A stretch of DNA of 64,000 nt. It comes from Rhodanobacteraceae bacterium. Its GTDB lineage: Bacteria; Pseudomonadota; Gammaproteobacteria; Xanthomonadales; SZUA-5. The notes beneath the pieces were generated by a model. It was not told the origin of the DNA. It made no database searches and saw nothing but the letters and a program-made list of their open reading frames with translations. The translations under genes were made by a program, and so were the position numbers. This document shows, one piece after another, positions 26,119-35,102 of this stretch (its first letter is position 1; every line of letters begins with the position of its first letter). Location: contig JACKOW010000005.1 in the NCBI GenBank assembly GCA_024234055.1, positions 1-64,000 on the forward strand, written 5' to 3'.

Positions 26119-28068
26119 ATGCGCGCAGCATGGAGCTTGTGTCTGCTGGCCGGCATGGCCGGTGCGCAGACACCCGGTACCGAGCCTGATCTCACCGACG
26201 TCGCCGCGGCGAACGCCATAGTCACGCTCGAAGCCCCGAGCGATCGCGCCGAGGCCATCCGCGCCGGCTACACCAAGTATGAGTACCGCATTCCGATGCG
26301 CGATGGCGTGCGCCTGTTCACTGCGGTTTATGTGCCCAACGATGCCAGCAAGGCCAAGACCTATCCGCTGCTGATGGTGCGCACGCCGTACTCGGTGGCA
26401 CCCTACGGGCTTGATCGCTACAAGGCCACGCTCGGGCCCACCGAGGACTACGAGAAGGAGGGCTTCATCTTTGTCTTCCAGGATGTGCGTGGCCAGCACA
26501 TGAGCGAGGGCGAATTCGTCAACATGCGCCCGCATCGCCCGAACAAGGCCGGCACCGAGACCGATGAATCCAGCGACAGCTACGACACCATCGAGTGGTT
26601 GTTGCAGCACGTGGCCCATCACAATGGCAAGGTCGGCCAGTGGGGCATCTCCTATCCCGGCTTCTACACCTCGATGGCGGCGATCGACAGCCATCCGGCG
26701 CTGAAAGCCGTGTCGCCGCAAGCACCGATCGCCGACTGGTGGCGCGGCGACGACATGCATCGCCACGGCGCCTTCAATCTGCAACTCGCCTATGCCTTCT
26801 TCTCCGGCTTCGGCAAACCGCGCCCCGCACCCACCGACGATGAATCCTGGGAGCGTTTCGATTTCGGTACGCCGGATGCCTGGCAGTACTTCCTTGAGCT
26901 TGGACCGCTGTCGAATGTCCCCGGACGGTTCAAGCAACCGGTGGCCTTCTGGAGCGATATCGTCGCTCACCCGGACTACGATGAATTCTGGAAAGCGCGC
27001 AGCATCCTGCCGCATCTGAGAAATGTCGGCGCAGCCACGCTGGTAGTTGGCGGCTGGTACGACACCGAAGATCTCTATGGCCCACTGCAGACCTACGCCG
27101 CCATCGAGCGTCTGAATCCCAAATCGCGCAACACGCTGGTGATGGGCCCCTGGCCGCATGGCGGCTGGGCGCGTGGCAAGGGCGATCGCCTGGGCGATGC
27201 CGAATTCGGCTTCAACACCGCTGAGTATTTCCAGCCGCTGGCACTGGCCTTCTTCAAGCAGCATCTCAAGGGCGCCGAGGACGCTGGACTGCCCGAGGCG
27301 CTGGTGTTCGAAACCGGAGCCAACCGCTGGCGCCGCTTCGAGCAATGGCCCCCGGCCGCAGCGCAAGCGCGTCGTCTGTATTTCCATGCCGAGGGCCGAC
27401 TCGACTGGAATCCGCCCACCAGCGATGGTGCCGATGACTACCCCAGCGACCCGGCCAAACCGGTGCCCTACACCCAGGAGATCAGCCAGCGCTGGAGCCG
27501 CGACTACATGGCCGAGGATCAGCGTTTTGCCGCCCGCCGTCCCGATGTGCTGGTCTACCAGACCGCGCCGCTGGAACAGGATCTGACGCTGGCCGGCCCG
27601 CTGCACGCCGATCTCTGGTTCAGCACCAGCGCCACCGACGCGGACGTGGTGATCAAGTTGATCGATGTGTCACCCGGCGAGCCGCGTGGCTGGGACGAGA
27701 ACGATTTCGAATCCGGCCGCAAGAACCGCGGCGGCCAGCAGACGCTGGTGCGCGGCGAACCCTTCCGCGGCCGTTACCGCGAATCCTACGAACGGCCGCT
27801 GCCATTCACGCCAGACCTCGCCACCCCGGTGAACTTCGCCATCAACGACGTCTTCCATACCTTTCAGCGCGGGCATCGCATCATGATCCAGGTGCAATCG
27901 AGCTGGTTTCCCTTCATCGACCGCAACCCGCAGACCTTTGTGCCGAACATCTTCGAAGCCAAAGCGGAAGACTTCGTGCGCGCCACCCACCGGATCCATC
28001 GCTCGCCGGAGCAGGCCAGCAGTGTCGAAGTGCGGGTATTGCCGGCAGCGGATGCGGCAGTCGATTGA
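26119..28068 (+). CDS. CocE/NonD-family secreted hydrolase
   Basis: A 649-residue S15-type alpha/beta hydrolase with a short signal peptide (AAWSLCLLAGMAGAQ). Family features are MRDGVRLFTAVYVP, VFQDVRGQHMSEGEF, the nucleophile elbow GISYPG with Ser178, and a C-terminal jelly-roll domain (ATDADVVIKLIDVSP, RIMIQVQSSWFPFIDRN). Relatives hydrolyse esters or amides such as X-Pro dipeptides, cocaine or beta-lactam esters; the substrate here is unknown. It has no operon partner on the same strand. Confidence 0.88.
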   Translation: MRAAWSLCLLAGMAGAQTPGTEPDLTDVAAANAIVTLEAPSDRAEAIRAGYTKYEYRIPMRDGVRLFTAVYVPNDASKAKTYPLLMVRTPYSVAPYGLDRYKATLGPTEDYEKEGFIFVFQDVRGQHMSEGEFVNMRPHRPNKAGTETDESSDSYDTIEWLLQHVAHHNGKVGQWGISYPGFYTSMAAIDSHPALKAVSPQAPIADWWRGDDMHRHGAFNLQLAYAFFSGFGKPRPAPTDDESWERFDFGTPDAWQYFLELGPLSNVPGRFKQPVAFWSDIVAHPDYDEFWKARSILPHLRNVGAATLVVGGWYDTEDLYGPLQTYAAIERLNPKSRNTLVMGPWPHGGWARGKGDRLGDAEFGFNTAEYFQPLALAFFKQHLKGAEDAGLPEALVFETGANRWRRFEQWPPAAAQARRLYFHAEGRLDWNPPTSDGADDYPSDPAKPVPYTQEISQRWSRDYMAEDQRFAARRPDVLVYQTAPLEQDLTLAGPLHADLWFSTSATDADVVIKLIDVSPGEPRGWDENDFESGRKNRGGQQTLVRGEPFRGRYRESYERPLPFTPDLATPVNFAINDVFHTFQRGHRIMIQVQSSWFPFIDRNPQTFVPNIFEAKAEDFVRATHRIHRSPEQASSVEVRVLPAADAAVD

Positions 28069-28108
28069 GCGCCCCGACTGAAGGCGATCATCCGCAGATG
28101 CCGCGTCT

Positions 28109-28185
28109 GTAGCCCGGGTAAGCCGCAGGCGCACCCAGGAATACCAGCGATACCCCCGGGTGCGTCTGCGGCTTACCCGGGCTAC
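28109..28185. terminator. Long inverted repeat between convergent genes
   Basis: The arms GTAGCCCGGGTAAGCCGCAG and CTGCGGCTTACCCGGGCTAC are perfectly complementary and extend further with few mismatches. The repeat sits exactly between the convergent CocE-type hydrolase and alpha/beta hydrolase genes, so a shared bidirectional terminator is likely. It is of the same family as 4664-4740 and 56250-56325. Confidence 0.7.
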
Positions 28186-28187
28186 AG

Positions 28188-28952
28188 CTACTCGCGGAAG
28201 AAGCGCTGCAGCGCCAGCGCGAATCGTGCATCCTTCTCCACCGTGTTGTGATCGGTATCGAGCCACTGGATCTCGGGCGAGTTGCTGAAGGCCCGCGTCA
28301 GGGCCTCGGCATGGGCCGGCGGAATGATCTCGTCCTGGCGCGCAATCAGCAGCAAGGTTGGCACCTGCACCCGGACTGCGTCGGCAGTGGCCTCGAAGCG
28401 CTGGTGCAAGAGCCAGCGCACGGGAAACCACGGATAGTGTCTGGCAGCCACTGCCACCAGGCTGTCATAGGGCGTGATCAGCGCCAGTCGGCCGACCGCA
28501 CGCCGTGCCGCCAGATGCAGGGCAACGCCGCTGCCGACACTGCGTCCAATGACATCAATCCGGGTGTGGTCGCCGGCGATGTGGTCATACAGGGTCAGCG
28601 CGTCCTGCTTCAGGCCCACCTCCGAAGGACTGCCCTCGCTGGCACCGTAACCGCGATAGGCCAGCAGGTAGACCGTGTGCTGCGGAAACCAACGGGCAAA
28701 GCGCTCGCGCTGATGATTGATGGCCTCGGCATTGCCGCCGAAATAGATCAGCGCACGCGACTGGCCAGGGTTCACGCACCAGCCGCGCAGCCGCAGCCCG
28801 TCGCTGAACAACTCGAAATCGGTGGTCTGCGGCCTGACCCGAGTACCTTGCGGCAGGAAGATCATCTGTGTCTGCGACGCCCACAGAAAAGCGCAGAGGA
28901 ACAGATAGAGGGCGATGGCCGTGGCCACCAGAAAACTCAGCATGCGCAGCAT
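28188..28952 (-). CDS. Membrane-anchored alpha/beta hydrolase
   Basis: A protein of about 254 residues with one N-terminal hydrophobic anchor (FLVATAIALYLFLCAFLWA), then an alpha/beta hydrolase fold. The oxyanion strand is ALIYFGGNAEAI, the nucleophile elbow GRSVGSG, the acid in LLIARQDEIIPPAHA, and the His in DTDHNTVEKD. This resembles the YfhR/Bem46 (ABHD13-like) family of uncertain substrate. ATG 28952 places the anchor at the N-terminus; ATGs at 28943 and 28982 are alternatives. It is divergent from the HD-type gene at 29039. Confidence 0.85.
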   Translation of the reverse strand: MLRMLSFLVATAIALYLFLCAFLWASQTQMIFLPQGTRVRPQTTDFELFSDGLRLRGWCVNPGQSRALIYFGGNAEAINHQRERFARWFPQHTVYLLAYRGYGASEGSPSEVGLKQDALTLYDHIAGDHTRIDVIGRSVGSGVALHLAARRAVGRLALITPYDSLVAVAARHYPWFPVRWLLHQRFEATADAVRVQVPTLLLIARQDEIIPPAHAEALTRAFSNSPEIQWLDTDHNTVEKDARFALALQRFFRE

Positions 28953-29038
28953 CCGGAAACTCGGTGCGGGAAACGCGAGCATTGTGGCCGATAATGGCCA
29001 CACACACCGCCCATTCGGGTAGCAGCATCGCTTTGCTC

Positions 29039-29671
29039 ATGTCGATCGACTGGACCTCTCCCGATTCCCTGTTGCGCAGCGCCGACGGCTGGCTGCTGCC
29101 CGAGCCGCACCGGGAGGCGCTGACCGACGCCTACCAGCACCCGCCACGCGCCTACCATCACTTCGGCCATGTGCTCGAGGTGCTGCGCCACTACCATGAA
29201 CTGGCCGCCGGTCCGGGCTGGCAACAGCCGCGCGAGGTCTATCTGGCGGTGCTTTACCACGATGCCATCTACCAGCCCGGCCGCTCGGACAATGAGCGCC
29301 GCAGCGCCGAGTTGGCACGGCATGAATTGGCCGACGCGCCGGGCATCGATCTTGATCGCGTCTGCGAACTGATCACGCTCACAGCTCGTCATGGATCGCT
29401 GCGCCCGCAGGACGTCGATGCCGACGCCGCACGATTCCTCGACTGCGACATGGCCATCCTCGGCACCGAGGCTGCGGCCTTTGACCACTACGATGCCGCC
29501 ATCGCCGAGGAATACGCAGGCGTGGTGCCCGGATTCGTCTACCGCTTCAAGCGCCGTCGCTTCCTGGCCGGCCTGCTGGCGCGCCCGCGCATCTACCTCA
29601 GCGATGACGGCCACGCCCGCTGGGATGCTCAGGCGCGCGCCAATCTGCGGCGGGCAACGGGCAAGGGCTGA
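29039..29671 (+). CDS. Predicted HD-type metal-dependent phosphohydrolase
   Basis: A 210-residue protein of the COG4339 type. The metal-ligand pattern is AYHHFGHVLEVLRHYHE, then VLYHDAIYQPGRSDNERRS, a helix with ITLTARHG, and DCDMAILG. Such proteins are predicted phosphohydrolases without a known substrate. ATG 29039 starts close to the conserved region; an in-frame ATG at 28994 would add 15 residues. Confidence 0.8.
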   Translation: MSIDWTSPDSLLRSADGWLLPEPHREALTDAYQHPPRAYHHFGHVLEVLRHYHELAAGPGWQQPREVYLAVLYHDAIYQPGRSDNERRSAELARHELADAPGIDLDRVCELITLTARHGSLRPQDVDADAARFLDCDMAILGTEAAAFDHYDAAIAEEYAGVVPGFVYRFKRRRFLAGLLARPRIYLSDDGHARWDAQARANLRRATGKG

Positions 29672-29828
29672 CCACATGCCGCGGGTGGCCGGGGCTGCGC
29701 TTGACCACGGCTGATTCGCGGCAAACCGAGGACAATCGGGCCCGGCCTCGCCAATGCCAGGACACGATCGTTTACAAGTCGCCATTAACGCGTATGCTCA
29801 AGGATTCTCGACTTCGGTACGCCCACAC

Positions 29829-32513
29829 ATGCGTCTGATCTGCCTGCTTCCCTGGTTGCTGTCGGCCTTGGCTGCGCAACCCTCGTATGCGCTTGATGGA
29901 AATGCCCACCCAAGCGCCCTGGCGCAACGACTGGAACGCGAGCTCAACCAGAGTATCGCCAGCGCCCAGCGCTCGGCTGAGGCGCTGGACACCGGCACGC
30001 TGGACCGGATCGACAGGGAGATCCGCAACGGTACAGCGCAATGGGCCAGTCGCCAGGACGCCATGCCCGCCGACACCGTCAAACTCGATCAATTGCGCGG
30101 CGTGTTGCAGAACGCGCGCCTGTACAACGACAAGCTCGCGCGCGGCGAGAACATGCCCCTTCCCTACACCACGCTCGAAGCCGGACAGCGGGTGGTGGCC
30201 AGATCGGCCGGCAGCCTGGGATCCAGTTGTGAGCAGGCGTGGCCGATCGAACTCGACAAGCCCATGTCAACCGATCTGGCGCCGGCTGGACGGGCGGGCG
30301 ATCAGTTCTGGCTGCAGGTCAAGGCCTCGGACCGATCGGTCGCGGTATCAACCCTGGGCAGTACCGGCGACGTGGATCTAGCCGTGTTTGCGCAGTGCGG
30401 CGATGACCAGGCCGTGCTCGTCAACGACGATTACTATGGCTTGCAGGCACTGGCGCGGCTGCCGGCGGCGCAGACAGGCTTCGTACGGGTCCGCAATCTG
30501 GATGCGCTGGCGCCGCTGGAAGCGCGGATCGAGGCGATTCTGGCCGGCGGCTTCACCGGGACGATCAGCCTCACGCCTGCCGGCACTGGCTCCCCGGCCG
30601 GGCTGATCGTGTCCTATTTCTCGACGCCCGGTGGCTACTACCAGGGACAGACCCAAGCCGTAGCCAACGGCAGCTACGCGCTGACTGCCCTGAGTCCGGG
30701 CAATTACTACGCACGCACGGCGGCGAGTTCTTCTTTGCAAACCTCGGTACTTCACGAGGCCTACGACAAGGTCCCGTGCAGCAACAGCGACTATTACTAT
30801 CTGTACGCCTGCAATGCCAGCGCACTCACCGAGATTGCCGTGGTCGACGGCCAGACCACCACCAACATCAATTTTGACCTTGGCCTTGCCCGATCGCTGC
30901 AGGTTCTGGTTCGCGACGCCGTGGACGCTCGGCCGCTGGCGGCATCGGTGGTCCTGTACCGAGATGGCAATACCGTGACCAGCAGCTACACCGATGCTAC
31001 GGGCCGCGCTCGATTCACCGGACTGTGGCCGGACGTGGACTACCGCGTCACCATCGGTGCTGAGGGCTACCAGTCCGAGGTCTATGACAACATCGCCTGC
31101 CAGGGTTATTGCGAACCGTCCTTGGGAACGCCGGTCATGTTCACGCCGTCAGGCACGTTCTTCCGGGAGTTGACCGCCGATCTGACGCCCGTCCGCAAGC
31201 TCCTGATCCATATCCCGATTCTGGCTCAGACCAGCGCCAGTGCCGAAGCCCGACTGCTGTACGCCAGCAGCCAGATTGCGGCGTCGGCCTATTCCTACTA
31301 TCAAGGCAGCGTGCCTGGCTATCGCACCGTGGTGATGAACGACCCGCCGGTCGGCAGCTTCTATCTGCAGGCCGGATACAACGGCGCCAGCTTCTGGCGC
31401 ATCTATCCCGACATCGATTGTCTGGATAATTGCCCAACGATGCTGACCCAGGGTCAGACCATCACGATCTCTGGCACGCCGGGCACCCAGGAGGTCTTTG
31501 TCGACGTGCGACCGTTTCCTTCGGTAGTCGGCACCGTGACCGACGCGGTCAGTGGCGAACCGGTGGATGGCGCGCTCACCTCCATGCTGTCGCTGGGCAT
31601 AGGCTACGGCGGATCTGACTACACGGATACGGACGGCGATTACCTGCTGCCATACGTGCGCCCAGGCACCTACCTGGTGATCACCAGTTCGCCGAATCAT
31701 GTCGACGTGGCGTTTCCCGATGCGCCCTGCAGCGTGGTCAACGGCGCGACCGTGTGCCCGACGGCAACACCAGTGAGCGTGGGTACCAGCCAGGCCACCT
31801 ATCGTTTCGACTTCGCACTGACACCCAGCGGTCGCATCAGCGGAAACATGACGATCGAAGGCAGTGCGTTGCCGAATTACTACTATCCGCAGATCAACCT
31901 GCGCCGTGCCGACGGTTCAACCTTCAGCGGCGCCGTCGAGTGGGTGGGCACCGGTTACTCGCTGTCGGATGTCGACCCAGGCACCTATCGGGCCTCCGTG
32001 CCCTGGCAGGTTGCGCACTTTGGCCAGATCTATCCGGGCATCGATTGTGCGGGCAGCGCCTGCGACTCGACGACGCTGGGCCAGACCATGGTTGTGGGGC
32101 CAACGCCCCTGACCGGCATCGACTTCGATTTTCGTCTGCGCCGCGGAGCGAAAGGCCGAATCGTCGACGCCAGCACGGGGCTTCCCATCAATGGCGCGAT
32201 TCTGGATGTCTGGTTGAATGGCGCGTCCTACCCCAGTGGTTCCGTGCTCAGTGGCCCGGATGGCCGATTCGCACTGGCCATCAACGAGAATTACATCCAG
32301 ACATTCAAGATTTCGACCAGCACCGGCGGCGGCTATGTGAACGAGATCTACCGCAACATCCGGTGCCCATTGGGACCAGCGATCTTCAACCTCTGCGACA
32401 TCAATCTGGGTGAGACCATCAACGCCAACCATGCCATCGACAGCCAGGGCATCACCATCCGCCTGATGCCCGAGTCCGCTGGCGCGTTGTTTGACGATTC
32501 ATTCGACGATTAG
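29829..32513 (+). CDS. Secreted Cna-B-like repeat protein with PPC-like domain
   Basis: An 894-residue protein related in plan to the one at 21004. It has a signal peptide (LICLLPWLLSALAAQPSYA) and a helical N-terminal region to about residue 110. A pre-peptidase-like beta domain follows (GDQFWLQVKASDRSVAV, TGDVDLAVFAQCGDD). Then come about six Cna-B-like repeats carrying Cys pairs (CQGYC, CLDNC, CAGSAC) before a GTPV-like strand. It ends GALFDDSFDD, comparable to the VFANGFE end of the other protein. The two lie 4 kb apart on the same strand and probably arose by duplication and divergence. Function unknown. Confidence 0.8.
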   Translation: MRLICLLPWLLSALAAQPSYALDGNAHPSALAQRLERELNQSIASAQRSAEALDTGTLDRIDREIRNGTAQWASRQDAMPADTVKLDQLRGVLQNARLYNDKLARGENMPLPYTTLEAGQRVVARSAGSLGSSCEQAWPIELDKPMSTDLAPAGRAGDQFWLQVKASDRSVAVSTLGSTGDVDLAVFAQCGDDQAVLVNDDYYGLQALARLPAAQTGFVRVRNLDALAPLEARIEAILAGGFTGTISLTPAGTGSPAGLIVSYFSTPGGYYQGQTQAVANGSYALTALSPGNYYARTAASSSLQTSVLHEAYDKVPCSNSDYYYLYACNASALTEIAVVDGQTTTNINFDLGLARSLQVLVRDAVDARPLAASVVLYRDGNTVTSSYTDATGRARFTGLWPDVDYRVTIGAEGYQSEVYDNIACQGYCEPSLGTPVMFTPSGTFFRELTADLTPVRKLLIHIPILAQTSASAEARLLYASSQIAASAYSYYQGSVPGYRTVVMNDPPVGSFYLQAGYNGASFWRIYPDIDCLDNCPTMLTQGQTITISGTPGTQEVFVDVRPFPSVVGTVTDAVSGEPVDGALTSMLSLGIGYGGSDYTDTDGDYLLPYVRPGTYLVITSSPNHVDVAFPDAPCSVVNGATVCPTATPVSVGTSQATYRFDFALTPSGRISGNMTIEGSALPNYYYPQINLRRADGSTFSGAVEWVGTGYSLSDVDPGTYRASVPWQVAHFGQIYPGIDCAGSACDSTTLGQTMVVGPTPLTGIDFDFRLRRGAKGRIVDASTGLPINGAILDVWLNGASYPSGSVLSGPDGRFALAINENYIQTFKISTSTGGGYVNEIYRNIRCPLGPAIFNLCDINLGETINANHAIDSQGITIRLMPESAGALFDDSFDD

Positions 32514-32523
32514 CAGGGCTTGT

Positions 32524-32551
32524 GCCGCCGCCAGTTGATCCTGGCGGCGGC
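32524..32551. terminator. Hairpin between convergent genes
   Basis: A perfect 11 bp GC stem (GCCGCCGCCAG / CTGGCGGCGGC) with a 6-base loop lies 10 bp after the stop of the repeat protein and before the convergent GGDEF gene. No T-run follows, but the position favours a terminator. The remaining 140 bp to 32690 shows only a second weak palindrome around TCCAGACAAGTCTGGA. Confidence 0.6.
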
Positions 32552-32690
32552 GATCTGCCGGGCCAAGACTGGCCCCGGCAAGGAGCGTCCAGACAAGTCT
32601 GGACCTGCAAGAGCACGCTTGCCCCGTGGGCATAGCCGGGCCGACACGGGCGGCTCGGATTGGTCCTCCAGGGGGGTGGATCAACCGGCG

Positions 32691-34712
32691 TTATCGGCCT
32701 GCCCCGCGCGCCACCTGCACCCGGTCACGCCCGGCCGCCTTCGCCTGGTAGAGCGCGCCATCGGCCTCCTCGAACAGGGCCTCCTGACGCGCCAGGCGTC
32801 GGCCGGCGAGGCTGGCCACGCCGATACTGACTGTCAGTCGTGGAATATCCTTCCGCGTCATTCTGGCCACGGCGGCGCGCAGGCGCTCGCTCAGGGTGGC
32901 GGCCGCATCGGCATTGGCGGGCACCAGCACCGCGAATTCTTCCCCACCCCAGCGGGCGAGCGGCGTGTCCGGGCGCAACTGCGATTGCAGACACTCGGCC
33001 AAGGCGCAGAGTGCGGCATCGCCAACGGCATGTCCGAGCGTGTCGTTGACCTTCTTGAAGTCGTCGATATCGATCAACACCAACGACAACTCGCCGCCAT
33101 CGGACACCGCCTCATCCCAGGACTGGCTGAAGCCCTCCAGAAAGGCCCGCCGGTTGGCAACCCCGGTCAGCACATCGGTGCTCGCGGCACGGGCCAGGGC
33201 CTCGGCCTTGCGCCGGAGTTCGGCATGGGCCTGACTCAATTCGGACTGACTGCTGAGCAGCGCCTGATTGGCGCTTTCCAGCCGGCGCCCCAGTTGCTGG
33301 CTCTCGCGATAGCGCATCCACAGCAAGCCCAGGATCATGGCCAGACTGACCACCGCGCCCACGGCAATCCAGCGCTTGAGCTCCTCCTGTCTCAGCCCCA
33401 GGGCCTGGATCTTGAGATCGCGTTGCAGCAACTCGATCTGGCGCGCGGCTTCCTGTTGCCGATGCTGCGACTCCAGCACTGCCAATCGACGGTTCATGTC
33501 CAGCCCGGTGAGGTGTTCCTGCAGCGCCAGGCTCTTCAATCCGATCTCGACTGCGCGCTCCAGCTGGCCGCGGTCGCGCAGCACCGGAATCATGGCTCGA
33601 TAGGTACTGAGCAATTGCGGTTGGTCATGACCCTGCTGATAGGTGGGCAAGGCCGTGTCCCACAGTTGCAGCGCCTCATCCGAACGGCCCTGGCGTTGCG
33701 CGATCTCGGCCAGCAACCCGAGGTAGTCGGCGCGGGTGCCCTGCTGGCCGATGGCAGCAGCGATGCGCTCGCCCTCTTCGAGCACCGTGCGGGCTTCTTC
33801 GATACGGTTCAGGCCCAGCAAGGCACGTCCATGCTCAAGCTTGGAATAGGCCCGACTTGGCGGACTGTCCAGACGTTCGGCCAGGCGTTCAGCCTGGGTC
33901 GAGAACTCCAGGGCTTCGGCATATTCGCGGCGAAAGTTGCTGACCCGCGCCAGACTGCCAAGCAGCGGGGCCTCGCGCGAGGCTTCCGCGGTCTTGCGCG
34001 CCTCCACCAAACCACGTTGCAGAAAGGTCAGCGCGGTGTCGTACTCGCGCATGCCGGCGTACAGCAAGCCAAGATAGTGCAAGGTGCGATCCAGTTCCGC
34101 GCTGGCACCGGTTTCCTGCAGCTCCTGACTTTTTCGCAACAGCTCAAGCGCAACCGAGAACTCGCCCTGATTGAGTCGAATCAAGCCCAGCTGGGTGAGT
34201 ACCAGCGCCTCTCCGCCGCGATCCGCCAGTCCGCGATACAGTGCCAGAGCGCGCTCATAGCCCTCGATGGCTTCGGCCAGATTGCTGCGTCGCCGCCACA
34301 ATGAGGCGATGTCGGATTCGGCCTGGGCCAATGTCGGCAGATCACGGCGCTGCTCGGCGCGTGACAGAATGCCCTGGAACAGAGCCATTGCCTCGTCGTA
34401 GCGACCGCGGCGGAACTCGATCTGCGCCCGTACCCGGTCCACCGCATCCAGCGCCGCCGGGCCGGTCTTTTCGGCACCACGCGCCGCCTCCTCCAGGACA
34501 GTTTCGGCCATCTCGTAATCACCGCTGGAGGCCAGCCGCTCAGCCTCGGCGATGCGTGCCGTCAGGGCACCATCCATCGCCCTGTCCGGAGTGGGTCCCT
34601 GCGGCGACTCCGGCGTTGCCATGGGTTCGGTGGCCTGCCCAAACGCCGCCGGTGTGCTCAGAGCGAGCGCACCCGTGCAAACGACAAGAAACAGGATCTG
34701 CCACAGTCGCAT
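32691..34712 (-). CDS. TPR-repeat diguanylate cyclase (GGDEF)
   Basis: A 673-residue signalling protein. After a signal sequence (LWQILFLVVCTGALALSTPA), a periplasmic region of about 350 residues carries TPR-like helical pairs (YDEAMALFQGIL, LAEAIEGYERALALYRGLAD). Then come a coiled segment, one transmembrane helix (WIAVGAVVSLAMILGLLWM) and a C-terminal GGDEF domain with intact GGEEF and DPLTG-like DVLTGVANRRAF. It should make cyclic di-GMP in response to an extracytoplasmic signal. ATG 34712 is chosen because it begins the signal sequence directly. Confidence 0.9.
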   Translation of the reverse strand: MRLWQILFLVVCTGALALSTPAAFGQATEPMATPESPQGPTPDRAMDGALTARIAEAERLASSGDYEMAETVLEEAARGAEKTGPAALDAVDRVRAQIEFRRGRYDEAMALFQGILSRAEQRRDLPTLAQAESDIASLWRRRSNLAEAIEGYERALALYRGLADRGGEALVLTQLGLIRLNQGEFSVALELLRKSQELQETGASAELDRTLHYLGLLYAGMREYDTALTFLQRGLVEARKTAEASREAPLLGSLARVSNFRREYAEALEFSTQAERLAERLDSPPSRAYSKLEHGRALLGLNRIEEARTVLEEGERIAAAIGQQGTRADYLGLLAEIAQRQGRSDEALQLWDTALPTYQQGHDQPQLLSTYRAMIPVLRDRGQLERAVEIGLKSLALQEHLTGLDMNRRLAVLESQHRQQEAARQIELLQRDLKIQALGLRQEELKRWIAVGAVVSLAMILGLLWMRYRESQQLGRRLESANQALLSSQSELSQAHAELRRKAEALARAASTDVLTGVANRRAFLEGFSQSWDEAVSDGGELSLVLIDIDDFKKVNDTLGHAVGDAALCALAECLQSQLRPDTPLARWGGEEFAVLVPANADAAATLSERLRAAVARMTRKDIPRLTVSIGVASLAGRRLARQEALFEEADGALYQAKAAGRDRVQVARGAGR

Positions 34713-34860
34713 CAGGATGGCCCAGGAACGGTGAGGCGTTGCCGACGGCAAGAATACGCCAGCCGCCCACAGGGCGGGCGATTGCGCTAGGGCGTGTCGT
34801 CCTGGGTCAAATGCAGCGGGGCCTGCAGACCCTGGAGACGGCGAGTGTCATGGGGACTTG

Positions 34861-35085
34861 TCATCGGCCGGGTCCACCTGTGTCAGCCGCGCCTGGAGTC
34901 GCGTCTGCAGGGGGGTGATCCGACAGGCCCGCCTGCAGCAGCCGGGCCAGTCCAAGCGGAAAATGGTCCAGCGCCTCGGGCTGCAGTCCGCGCGCGAGGG
35001 CGATATCGCCTGCCAGCAGATGGCGACGGGCGGCGGCGGTCCAGCCGGGCGGCAAGGCGTCATCACCGACCAGATTGGGTGCCAA
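34861..35085 (-). CDS. Possible small downstream ORF of the Asp-box protein gene
   Basis: A 74-residue frame starting at TTG 17 bp after the stop of the gene at 35103 and on the same strand. It has a plausible helical stretch (WTAAARRHLLAGDIALARGL) but no recognised domain. Only a weak TAGGA precedes it. The 34713-35102 spacer otherwise shows no gene; this ORF may be real or chance. Confidence 0.28.
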   Translation of the reverse strand: MAPNLVGDDALPPGWTAAARRHLLAGDIALARGLQPEALDHFPLGLARLLQAGLSDHPPADATPGAADTGGPGR

Positions 35086-35102
35086 CAGCGGCTCGGCGGG
35101 TC

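Noticed and set aside
23941..27606. A 1221-codon open frame on the minus strand
   Set aside because: It is antisense to the repeat protein and the CocE-type hydrolase, and has no domain-like segments.
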